Source: a virus. Taken from it: a stretch of DNA of 38,780 nt. The notes under the pieces were generated by a model. That model had not been told where the DNA came from. It saw only the letters and a list, made by a program, of their open reading frames with translations, and made no database searches. The DNA lies in the IMG/VR virus record IMGVR_UViG_3300038548_000096, positions 1 through 38,780 of that record; one strand, 5' to 3'. This document shows, one piece after another, positions 6,392 to 12,244 of this stretch. The first letter of the stretch is position 1; the number at the start of each line of letters is the position of its first letter. The position numbers were made by a program, and so were the translations under genes.

Positions 6392-6608
6392 TGTCCTGCT
6401 CCTCTGCTAATACGTTATACAGCCCCGTAAGAATGCCGATCAGCATAGCCTCTGCTGTAATCAGCGCCTGCTCATGCGGCCACTTGTCACCGATCAAGTC
6501 CTGGTACTCATCCATCGCTTTACCATATGCTGCTGCGATCTTTACTCTTGATTCTGGCGTGCCATATACGGTATCTGTTGGCGCTTCAAGTACTAGCGGA
6601 CGTTTCAT
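6384..6608 (-). CDS. Unknown small helical early protein (74 aa)
   Basis: The protein begins MKRPLVLEAPTDTVYGTPES and then becomes helical (VKIAAAYGKAMDEYQDLI, ALITAEAMLIGILTGLYNVLAEE). The last helix is hydrophobic enough to be a buried dimerisation helix or a membrane contact. AGGAGAGCGATA precedes the ATG. Not recognised. Confidence 0.62.
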   Translation of the reverse strand: MKRPLVLEAPTDTVYGTPESRVKIAAAYGKAMDEYQDLIGDKWPHEQALITAEAMLIGILTGLYNVLAEEQDND

Positions 6609-6658
6609 TATCGCTCTCCTGTTTTGCTCATTGTGGTACAGCTATAGAGTTGGGGGTA

Positions 6659-6928
6659 TTAGACCTTCGAAGGGGTAGGTTTCGGAATGTTCATAAACGC
6701 TGGAACTTTGTTCGTGACGTACTCCCCAAAGTTCGAAATATAGGCGTTCTCTGATTCCGGCCCTGCTTCGTACAAATCGCATAAAGGCGTAAAGTTGCCT
6801 GCCTTCCTATGCTCATCACTTTCAAAGATTCCCAGGCAGTACCTGAACTCCTCAACGGTAAAGTCCTCGTTGCCACATCGGCATCCCATCATGTATCGCG
6901 TGATCCTGATTCTGTCGCCTTCTTCCAT
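6659..6928 (-). CDS. Unknown early protein with Cys pair (89 aa)
   Basis: An N-terminal CRCG pair (about residues 16-19) is followed by an acidic segment and later single Cys residues, so zinc binding is possible but incomplete. The ATG follows AAGGAGATTGAG. It sits between two small genes in the leftward operon. No family recognised. Confidence 0.6.
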   Translation of the reverse strand: MEEGDRIRITRYMMGCRCGNEDFTVEEFRYCLGIFESDEHRKAGNFTPLCDLYEAGPESENAYISNFGEYVTNKVPAFMNIPKPTPSKV

Positions 6929-6944
6929 CTCAATCTCCTTACTA

Positions 6945-7127
6945 TTAGCTGTGGTTAAGCAGTTTCTTCAGCATGACATCTGAATTATTACAGGCCATTC
7001 GCATTAGCTTATTTTCTTCTTTCCACTCCATACATCCACAATCAGCACATTCCGTACAGATAACGTCATCGTTCAACATCAGAAGCTTGTCAAGCCCCTT
7101 CTCACCACACTCAACGCACCTTTTCAT
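6945..7127 (-). CDS. Small zinc-finger-like protein (60 aa)
   Basis: Cys pairs CVEC (4-7) and CTECADCGC (about 24-32) form a plausible zinc-ribbon. They are followed by a charged helix (MEWKEENKLMRMACN). GGGGG lies 6 nt before the ATG. Function unknown; small zinc-ribbon proteins in phages often contact host RNA polymerase or nucleic acid, but nothing in the sequence shows this here. Confidence 0.62.
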   Translation of the reverse strand: MKRCVECGEKGLDKLLMLNDDVICTECADCGCMEWKEENKLMRMACNNSDVMLKKLLNHS

Positions 7128-7140
7128 ATATCCCCCGTTA

Positions 7141-7260
7141 TCAACCCCAAATCACATACGCAACTTCTGCAACCCGCATCCAACTCAGCCCGCCAGTCAC
7201 GATGATCACGGCTGCTACTGCGATTAGTAAACCCTGTATTGTGTTCTGTTTCCTGGTCAT
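7141..7260 (-). CDS. Tiny single-helix membrane protein (39 aa)
   Basis: The start is placed at ATG 7260 (MTRKQNTIQG), with GGAGATAGTC upstream. A longer in-frame version would run antiparallel-frame through the neighbouring 48-aa gene. One strong membrane helix, LLIAVAAVIIVTGGLSW, follows a basic N-terminus, giving an N-in orientation. Function unknown. Confidence 0.5.
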   Translation of the reverse strand: MTRKQNTIQGLLIAVAAVIIVTGGLSWMRVAEVAYVIWG

Positions 7261-7262
7261 GA

Positions 7263-7409
7263 CTATCTCCGCTGGTTGCGCTTCTTGGCCGCGTATTTGA
7301 TCCGCTTGCCTGGTGTCGGTTTGCGTGGGGCTTCTGGTATGCACAACTCCACCTGCGTCTCCACGGTTGTATTTAAGTACATTGAATATTTAATCGATTT
7401 TGATTCCAT
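7263..7409 (-). CDS. Small basic protein (48 aa)
   Basis: The protein starts MESKSIKYSMYLNTTVETQV and ends in a Lys/Arg-rich tail (PGKRIKYAAKKRNQRR). GGAGATAACGTC precedes the ATG and the stop is 2 bp before the start of the next small gene. The basic tail suggests nucleic-acid or membrane contact; no family recognised. Confidence 0.5.
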   Translation of the reverse strand: MESKSIKYSMYLNTTVETQVELCIPEAPRKPTPGKRIKYAAKKRNQRR

Positions 7410-7442
7410 GACGTTATCTCCTGTTACCCGCTAGAGGGTTGG

Positions 7443-8417
7443 TTAGTAATCGGTAGCTGCGAAGAACATTCCGCGCGCTTTCTCACCGATGCGGCTTGAT
7501 ACGTCCTTTTTCACAAGGCCGGATTTTTCCATAACGTCTGATTCTTCTTTCATGATGTCGGCAAAGAACCAAGACAGGAATTGTCCGGTAGACTTTCGCG
7601 ACAAATCCAAACCCTGTTCTGACAGGTAATCAATACCCTGCTTTACCCTCGCGTCTGTAACCACACGCTCCACGAACTCAACGATTGATCCCAGCTTTAC
7701 CGTATCGACTTCGACCAGTTTTTTAACCTTGGTTACTGAATGCTTCTCGCCTTTGACCTTGAACCATAGTTCTGAGGTTGGGTTGTCAGTGCAGCGCCAT
7801 ACCACGCCCTCACCTACGCCCGACACGCCGAAGTTCTTACCAACTGGGCACTCTGCCTCTACCTGCTCGGTAATAGCCACCAGCTTGTTAACAGACATCT
7901 CTGGCGCGTTGAAGTCGATATCTACTGAATAAGTTTCGAATAGAGTTGAATTAAAAATGCGGTGCGCTGTTGATCCGACTGTTGGGTTAAGATCGGCCCA
8001 TTCACCATTCTCTGGATCATCTTTGAATACCTTAACAGCGAAGATGACGAACATCTTTTCAAGCTCGGAAATAGCCACGCCTTTCTGAACACCGCTGCCG
8101 CACCACTCACCAAACAAGACAACCTTTTCCACGCCTTCGCGTAGGTATCCGCTGGCAATCCCAATGATCACCGACTTGTCAATCTGACTCATGTAGTTAG
8201 CGAAACCAGCGTTGTCAGTTTCAGTCGTTATCTCGTTGTTTCGTGATTGATAGGTGATAGCAGGTTCACCACCCGACATAGACACAACAAGCGCTGCGTT
8301 TGTGCCGTGCAGCTTTACCGTGCCGTTGAACTGCAAAACAGTGTTGGTTGAGCCGTAAGCAAACCCTACCGCCTTCTTTACGTGCCTGAATTGATTGATT
8401 GATGGAAACTTGATCAT
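7443..8417 (-). CDS. RNA ligase, T4 Rnl2-like (324 aa)
   Basis: This protein joins or repairs RNA ends through a covalent AMP-lysine intermediate. The nucleotidyltransferase motifs are in order: motif I KLHGTN with the likely AMP-acceptor Lys35, motif III/IIIa LFGEWCG (101-107) and FVIFAV (123-128), motif IV EGVVWRC (203-209), and motif V WFKVKG (218-223). A C-terminal helical domain of about 100 residues follows, as in Rnl2-type enzymes. The ATG at 8417 has GAGG 8 nt upstream. It is the second gene of the leftward early operon. No tRNA gene or polynucleotide kinase is seen in this genome, so its substrate may be host RNA cut by a defence nuclease. That is inference. Confidence 0.85.
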   Translation of the reverse strand: MIKFPSINQFRHVKKAVGFAYGSTNTVLQFNGTVKLHGTNAALVVSMSGGEPAITYQSRNNEITTETDNAGFANYMSQIDKSVIIGIASGYLREGVEKVVLFGEWCGSGVQKGVAISELEKMFVIFAVKVFKDDPENGEWADLNPTVGSTAHRIFNSTLFETYSVDIDFNAPEMSVNKLVAITEQVEAECPVGKNFGVSGVGEGVVWRCTDNPTSELWFKVKGEKHSVTKVKKLVEVDTVKLGSIVEFVERVVTDARVKQGIDYLSEQGLDLSRKSTGQFLSWFFADIMKEESDVMEKSGLVKKDVSSRIGEKARGMFFAATDY

Positions 8418-8436
8418 CTGTAAATCCTCGTTGTTG

Positions 8437-8700
8437 TTAAGTCAAACTCTGCAACCAGCCCTCAAATACCAGCGCCGACAACATTGCCATTACGCCCATC
8501 GTCCAATAAACCCGGTTCATAATGTGCTCCATTCTGCTCCAATCCTGGCCTCGTACATCAGTGAGGCGGTAGTGGTCGATCCATAGCATAGTGCCGTGAT
8601 CGTCGATTAGAGTGTCGTGCATTCCGATTAGGTGCCGGATAACGCTGATTCTCATTACCCAGCATTCGGTGGTTTGGGTGCCGCTTTGATATTCCATCAT
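8437..8700 (-). CDS. First gene of the leftward early operon, C-terminal membrane helix (87 aa)
   Basis: The start is at the double ATG at 8700, preceded by AAAAGGAGAAGGGCG. A longer TTG-started version would begin inside the promoter. The N-terminal part is soluble (YQSGTQTTECWVMR, LTDVRGQDWSRMEH) and the C-terminus is a hydrophobic segment (VYWTMGVMAMLSALVFEGWL). No family recognised. In lambda this position holds N; the sequence has no Arg-rich N-terminus and is not N-like. Confidence 0.6.
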   Translation of the reverse strand: MMEYQSGTQTTECWVMRISVIRHLIGMHDTLIDDHGTMLWIDHYRLTDVRGQDWSRMEHIMNRVYWTMGVMAMLSALVFEGWLQSLT

Positions 8701-8726
8701 CGCCCTTCTCCTTTTGGTGTACCTAA

Positions 8727-8755
8727 ACAATAGCGCCTTGTTGTACGATCGTCAA
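8727..8755 (-). promoter_or_regulatory. Leftward early promoter (pL-like)
   Basis: On the minus strand TTGACG (8750-8755) is spaced 17 bp from TATTGT (8727-8732), with AAAAGGAG and the ATG of the 87-aa gene downstream. The palindrome ACGATCGT (8745-8752) overlaps the -35 and is a candidate operator. Confidence 0.68.
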
Positions 8756-8761
8756 TAGATA

Positions 8762-8809
8762 TTTGTGTTGTTTTTACCAAAGCTCTGTACTATTATAGCT
8801 AGACACAAA
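8762..8809. promoter_or_regulatory. Inverted repeat flanking the rightward promoter, candidate operator
   Basis: TTTGTGT (8762-8768) and its exact complement ACACAAA (8803-8809) bracket the rightward promoter. The odd palindrome CTATTATAG (8790-8798) lies over the -10. These are candidate binding sites for the HTH protein encoded just downstream. The assignment is inference. Confidence 0.4.
8768..8796 (+). promoter_or_regulatory. Rightward early promoter (pR-like)
   Basis: TTGTTT (8768-8773), a 17-bp spacer and TATTAT (8791-8796) give a sigma70-type promoter. The transcript would start near 8803, with AGGAGG at 8811-8816 leading into the ATG at 8821. It drives the replication and nin-like operon. 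Confidence 0.62.
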
Positions 8810-8820
8810 CAGGAGGCAAC

Positions 8821-9045
8821 ATGGCAACATTAGGCGTTAAAGAGAAACTTGATGAGATCGCGAAGTACATTCCAGGCAAGGCCAGCGACATTGCTGCGAT
8901 GCTTGATGTACATGTTAATACGCTCAATAACATGAAGGCTGACAGCTACAGCGTATCTGTCGTGATGTGGGACAAGATCGAATTGCTGCATAAGAAGGCG
9001 ATGAAGATCAAAAAGATTGCGGGTGATAACGATGAAGCTAATTAA
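8821..9045 (+). CDS. Small HTH DNA-binding protein (74 aa)
   Basis: This is the first gene of the rightward operon, in the position of cro/cII. The centre reads as a helix-turn-helix: ASDIAAMLDVHVNTLNNMKA (about residues 20-39), with the turn at DVHVN. A basic C-terminal helix follows (ELLHKKAMKIKKIAG). A perfect AGGAGG is 4 nt upstream. It is the only clear transcription-regulator candidate near the divergent promoters, so it probably binds the operators there and turns early transcription down, as Cro does. It could also be a CII-like activator or a replication-region factor. Confidence 0.68.
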   Translation: MATLGVKEKLDEIAKYIPGKASDIAAMLDVHVNTLNNMKADSYSVSVVMWDKIELLHKKAMKIKKIAGDNDEAN

Positions 9046-9196
9046 AAAAGAGGTGCCAAATTGGCGATGTGCTGGCTGCCACTACCTCGATGAAAACCCT
9101 GATTGCCTTAATCGCTGCACCGCCCCAAGCCTAACAGAGTGCTGTGGCGAAGAGACCGCATATATCTTTGTTGAGGAGATGCCCAATGAAGCCTAG
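9032..9196 (+). CDS. Small Cys-rich protein (54 aa)
   Basis: Seven Cys and one His lie in 54 residues (RCAGCHYLDENPDCLNRC, then TECCGEE), consistent with a compact zinc-binding fold. It overlaps the HTH gene by 14 bp and the next gene by 11 bp, so all are translated as a block. No family recognised. Confidence 0.55.
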   Translation: MKLIKKEVPNWRCAGCHYLDENPDCLNRCTAPSLTECCGEETAYIFVEEMPNEA

Positions 9197-9365
9197 ATAT
9201 ATAGCTCATACAGGTAAGAAGCAGCCGGTAGCTGATGATGTGGTGGTAGAGGTCAAATTCCGTAGCGGGAGAATCGATGACGATCTAGATGCTGGGGATA
9301 TGTTTTGGGAACACGACGGTTCCTTCTGCGACATCATCGCCTACCGCGTTATAGAGAATGAATAA
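9186..9365 (+). CDS. Conserved small phage protein, 'KQPVADDVVVEVKFRSG' type (59 aa)
   Basis: The sequence MKPRYIAHTGKKQPVADDVV and the later GDMFWEHDGS...DIIAYRV match a short protein found in many phage early regions, of unknown function. The fold appears beta-rich. The start at 9186 is chosen because GAGGAG is upstream and because family members begin at this Met. The stop overlaps the ATG of the O-like gene (TAATG). Confidence 0.65.
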   Translation: MKPRYIAHTGKKQPVADDVVVEVKFRSGRIDDDLDAGDMFWEHDGSFCDIIAYRVIENE

Positions 9366-10285
9366 TGGAGGGCTGGCTAAAACTCCACAGGTCGATAGCA
9401 GACCACTGGATCTATTCATTCAAGGAACCGGACAAGGCTTTAGCCTGGATCGATCTGTTGATCATGGCAAGGCATACGGACGGCACCATTATGTTGAAGG
9501 GTAGAGCGTTAGAGCTTAAGCGTGGACAGGTTGGAATGTCTCAACTAGCCATGCAGAAACGATGGGGGTGGTCACAGAACAAGGTAAAAAGGTTTTTAAA
9601 CTTGCTCAAAAAACACCGTATGTGTGACTTTGAAACGAACGACCTGACAACCGTTATAACCGTATGTAATTTCGATAGTTATCAGAGTCGAGAGCGTACA
9701 GACGAACGACCTAACGAACGAGCAGACGAACGACCAGTCGAACGTACCGCGAACGACCAGTCGAACGACGATATAAGAATGAGAGAATGTGAAGAAGGTA
9801 AGAATGTAATTAAAACCATTGATCAAACAGACCTTGATCGACTGTTCGGTTTCTTCTATTCAGCCTATCCAAAAAAGGTTGATAAGCAAAAAGCCAGTCA
9901 GAAGTTCGGGTTGATCTTCAGAGGTAAGCAACCATCTCAGGCAGACGAACTGTTAGACCTGATCATCAACAACATCAATCAGAGGATTGCAGCCGGTGGG
10001 TGGGACTTGGCAAACAAGCACTTCATACCTGGACCAGCTAAATACCTGTTAAACAAATCTTGGGAAGACGAAATCATAGGGGCACCGAATGGATCACATC
10101 AACAAACATCTGCACAACAACGGGCAATCGACTCAGACGACACAAGCTGGGCAACCTCGCCAGCATTCAGAGGCAGATTGGAAAGCAACGGCTCACATAG
10201 TCAACGGCATCTTCAAGCAGCTTCAGGCGATTTACCCGGCATGGAAGCAGGCTTACTCATCGACCACGACCCTGGGGGAGATTAA
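9365..10285 (+). CDS. Replication initiator, lambda O-like (306 aa)
   Basis: Predicted to bind the origin and recruit the helicase loader. The N-terminal ~115 residues contain a winged-helix pattern: WLKLHRSIADHWIYSFKEPD, then LKRGQVGMSQLAMQKRWGWSQNKVKRFLNLL, then a beta wing. The middle (about 113-135) is a hydrophilic four-residue repeat (DERP, NERA, DERP, VERT) encoded by DNA iterons. The C-terminal domain (LDRLFGFFYSAYPKKVDKQK...PGPAKYLLNKSWEDE) is typical of phage replication proteins acting with a P-type loader. The last 197 bp overlap the P-like gene in another frame. The start overlaps the preceding stop and has only a weak SD. Confidence 0.82.
   Translation: MEGWLKLHRSIADHWIYSFKEPDKALAWIDLLIMARHTDGTIMLKGRALELKRGQVGMSQLAMQKRWGWSQNKVKRFLNLLKKHRMCDFETNDLTTVITVCNFDSYQSRERTDERPNERADERPVERTANDQSNDDIRMRECEEGKNVIKTIDQTDLDRLFGFFYSAYPKKVDKQKASQKFGLIFRGKQPSQADELLDLIINNINQRIAAGGWDLANKHFIPGPAKYLLNKSWEDEIIGAPNGSHQQTSAQQRAIDSDDTSWATSPAFRGRLESNGSHSQRHLQAASGDLPGMEAGLLIDHDPGGD
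9703..9770 (+). repeat. Six iterons inside the O-like gene, probable replication origin
   Basis: The core CGAACG appears at 9703, 9715, 9727, 9739, 9750 and 9762, spaced 12, 12, 12, 11 and 12 bp; most copies extend to CGAACGACC. A further copy is at 9636. An AT-rich purine-loaded stretch (9771-9825, starting ATATAAGAATGAGAGAA) follows directly. Iterons within the initiator gene plus an adjacent AT-rich segment is the plan of the lambda origin. The function is inferred from this layout. Confidence 0.72.
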
Positions 10286-10796
10286 GAAGCAGTGGGCAAT
10301 TGGCCTAGTCGACGCGGGTATCACTGACCAAGAGCTTATTGATGCCGGTATTAATGCCTGTCGTGACTCTGGCTCGCCTTTCATACCTACCGTGGGTCAA
10401 TTCATAGGTTACTGCAATAAGGCCGTGTACGAGCGCCTAGGTGCCTTAGATACGATGGCAGCTTACAAACATCTACAGGGTCATTACGCCACACCAGCAG
10501 AACACAGAGAACCATGCAGACTGAATCCATTCGTTTATCACCTGATCACCGATACCGGTTTCGATCCGTTCGCGTTCAAGGCTATGAGGACTGATGACGC
10601 TATCAAATCATTCTCATCTAGTTATAAGGTCGTATTGGACTATGTGTCAAAGGGTGGTGAACTACGCAAGCCTATCGAACCTGATATGCGGATTGAGAAC
10701 CCTTCCGGCGTTACTCACAAGAAGGGTCGTATACCTGTAGAGGATGCACAGTCAATTATCAAAACGATGCGTGAATCGCTGAACTTGGAGAAATAG
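10089..10796 (+). CDS. Replication protein P-like helicase loader (235 aa)
   Basis: Lambda P captures the host DnaB helicase and brings it to the O-bound origin. The match is clear: HIVNGIFKQLQAIYPAW (about 37-53) corresponds to the QIINGVFSQL segment of P. EIKKQWAIGLVDAGIT...AGINACRDSGSPFIPTVGQFIGYC (about 64-109, quoted in parts) follows the lambda pattern of RRQWVLAF and PFLPSPGQFVAWC. The length is near the lambda protein (233 aa). AGGGG lies 7 nt before the ATG. The first 197 bp overlap the end of the O-like gene out of frame, an unusually long overlap. Confidence 0.87.
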   Translation: MDHINKHLHNNGQSTQTTQAGQPRQHSEADWKATAHIVNGIFKQLQAIYPAWKQAYSSTTTLGEIKKQWAIGLVDAGITDQELIDAGINACRDSGSPFIPTVGQFIGYCNKAVYERLGALDTMAAYKHLQGHYATPAEHREPCRLNPFVYHLITDTGFDPFAFKAMRTDDAIKSFSSSYKVVLDYVSKGGELRKPIEPDMRIENPSGVTHKKGRIPVEDAQSIIKTMRESLNLEK

Positions 10797-10798
10797 AG

Positions 10799-11329
10799 AT
10801 GAAGCAAACTAGAATTATAAGTGCGTTCCCTGCTTGCGGTAAGACCCATATGTTTGAGAAAGGGTATGACGACAAGGTGATTATCGACAGCGACTCTAGC
10901 CTATTCAGCTGGTTGTTAGATGATGACGGAAACCCCACAAAGGTGCGTGATCCAGAATTCCCTGCTAACTACATGGCGCATATAAAAAACCAAATCGGTA
11001 AAGTAGATTTTATCTTGGTTAGCAGTCATATCGATGTACGCAAGGCGCTCAATACTGCTGGTCTTAATTGGTGTTATGTATTCCCAAGAAAAAGTCTAAT
11101 GCTCGAATGGGTTGGTCGATGCTGGATCAGAGGCAGCGATAAACAATTTATTGATTGCCTGATTAAGAATTGGGATCAGTGGACATCAAACCATTGGGAC
11201 TACGCACCAAGCGCTGTTGTATGGCTAAGTAGTGGTCAATATCTTGCTGATCGTATGCCGTTTATTCAAGACTTACAATTTAACTATATTGAGGCACCCA
11301 ATGATAACCATGCTAAACCCAGCGCCTAA
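10799..11329 (+). CDS. P-loop nucleotide-binding protein, kinase-like (176 aa)
   Basis: A Walker A-type loop SAFPACGKTH (residues 8-17) follows the first beta strand. DKVIIDSDSS (about 26-35) is a plausible Walker B-like or substrate-binding Asp pair. Similar phage proteins are annotated as ATPases or nucleotide kinases. The middle FILVSSHIDVRKAL and CYVFPRKSLMLEWVGR resemble the lid/base region of small kinases. The substrate is unknown. GGAGAAATAGAG precedes the ATG directly after the P-like gene (2 bp gap). Confidence 0.68.
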   Translation: MKQTRIISAFPACGKTHMFEKGYDDKVIIDSDSSLFSWLLDDDGNPTKVRDPEFPANYMAHIKNQIGKVDFILVSSHIDVRKALNTAGLNWCYVFPRKSLMLEWVGRCWIRGSDKQFIDCLIKNWDQWTSNHWDYAPSAVVWLSSGQYLADRMPFIQDLQFNYIEAPNDNHAKPSA

Positions 11330-11543
11330 CCTTGCAGAGGCCGAGCGTACACAGAGCCGGTATTACTTGGCTATCAATCCATGCATCAAGAAGGGGCACA
11401 TACCAGCGGTTTACTATACGACTAGCAGAGCATGTGTAGCGTGTTCGTTACAGCGCAGTCATGAGCATCCAAAGCCTAAGCAGGCAGAGGTTGCGGAAAT
11501 CAACGACCCGGCGCGTGATGTGCTTAGAGCTGCTGGGTGGTAG
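11301..11543 (+). CDS. Unknown small protein with CxxC (80 aa)
   Basis: The start is set at ATG 11301 (MITMLNPAPNLAEAE) with GAGG upstream; a longer in-frame version would overlap the kinase-like gene almost 100 bp. A CVAC pair (about residues 48-51) lies in a short basic region (TTSRACVACSLQRSHEH) that with the His residues could bind zinc. It overlaps the preceding gene by 29 bp. No family recognised. Confidence 0.58.
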   Translation: MITMLNPAPNLAEAERTQSRYYLAINPCIKKGHIPAVYYTTSRACVACSLQRSHEHPKPKQAEVAEINDPARDVLRAAGW

Positions 11544-11552
11544 GAGATAGAG

Positions 11553-11774
11553 ATGAGTCAAACTAAAACGCAATCAGCAATCGAGGCGGTGATGAATGTC
11601 GTGGTCGGCTTTCTGATCAACTTCACAGCAAATATGACGCTGTTTCCGCTGTTCGGCTGGTCGATATCGGTTGAGCAGAATATAGGGCTAGGAATTATCT
11701 ACACGCTGATATCCCTGATTCGTTCGTATTGTTTGCGCCGGTTTTATAACTGGAAGCATTCGACTAAAGGATAA
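11553..11774 (+). CDS. Small two-helix membrane protein (73 aa)
   Basis: Two hydrophobic segments, AVMNVVVGFLINFTANMTLFP and LGIIYTLISLIRSYCLRRFY, flank a short loop with FGWSISVEQNIG. The pattern ('IEAVMNVVVGF...PLFG...SLIRSYCLRRFYN') matches a small membrane protein family that recurs in phages of Proteobacteria; I recall it as DUF7220 but cannot check. Role unknown. GGAG precedes the ATG. Confidence 0.68.
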   Translation: MSQTKTQSAIEAVMNVVVGFLINFTANMTLFPLFGWSISVEQNIGLGIIYTLISLIRSYCLRRFYNWKHSTKG

Positions 11775-11829
11775 TACCATTCATCCGCCCATGCTCTAGT
11801 GTGGGTGTATAGATAACAGGGGTAATGAT

Positions 11830-12087
11830 ATGAATAATGCAGATATGCCAGCAATGCCGATTCAGCTAGAGGATTTCGATGAGCAGGGTCTAGTCTTCGA
11901 GGTTGAGCAATTTCACGGCTTGTCCAAGCGGGAACACTTCGCAGCTATGGCTCTAAATACGGTGCTTAGTAACTATAACCCGTGGGAGAACGGTGATTTT
12001 GATTCCAGTGAATGGGAGGCAGCCGCTAAGAATGCTGTTGGCTTGGCAGACGCACTGCTAGCAGCGCTGGAGGCCGAAGATGACTAA
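11830..12087 (+). CDS. Conserved phage small acidic protein (85 aa)
   Basis: The pattern 'MPAMP...GLSKREHFAAMALN...WEAAAKNAVGLADALLAAL' is a recurring phage small protein found in replication/nin regions; function unknown. The centre LSKREHFAAMALN is helical and the C-terminal helix ends in a highly acidic tip (EAEDD). CAGGGG lies upstream of the ATG. Confidence 0.65.
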   Translation: MNNADMPAMPIQLEDFDEQGLVFEVEQFHGLSKREHFAAMALNTVLSNYNPWENGDFDSSEWEAAAKNAVGLADALLAALEAEDD

Positions 12088-12244
12088 CTGCAACAAGTGC
12101 CGCGACATCCCCACATACGCCGAGGCAGGCACTACACAGCCATTAGAGCGTAAACCGTGCCCCCAATGTCAGATAGACCATAACGCTGATGCTGTGCGTT
12201 CTATGGTGCGTAATATGACTACTAGCGTGGATGTGAAGGTATGA
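12080..12244 (+). CDS. Small zinc-finger-like protein coupled to the methylase (54 aa)
   Basis: CNKC (4-7) and CPQC (about 27-30) form a four-Cys zinc-binding pattern. The start overlaps the preceding gene by 8 bp and the TGA overlaps the ATG of the methylase (ATGA), so methylase translation is probably coupled to this gene. No family recognised. Confidence 0.58.
   Translation: MTNCNKCRDIPTYAEAGTTQPLERKPCPQCQIDHNADAVRSMVRNMTTSVDVKV

Noticed and set aside
7141-7344. Longer 67-aa version of the small membrane protein
   Set aside because: The extra N-terminus is out of frame over the 48-aa gene, while the internal ATG at 7260 has a good SD.
9701-9770. CRISPR-like repeat array
   Set aside because: Repeat period is only 12 bp, with no spacers of constant length, and it lies inside the initiator gene; iterons explain it.
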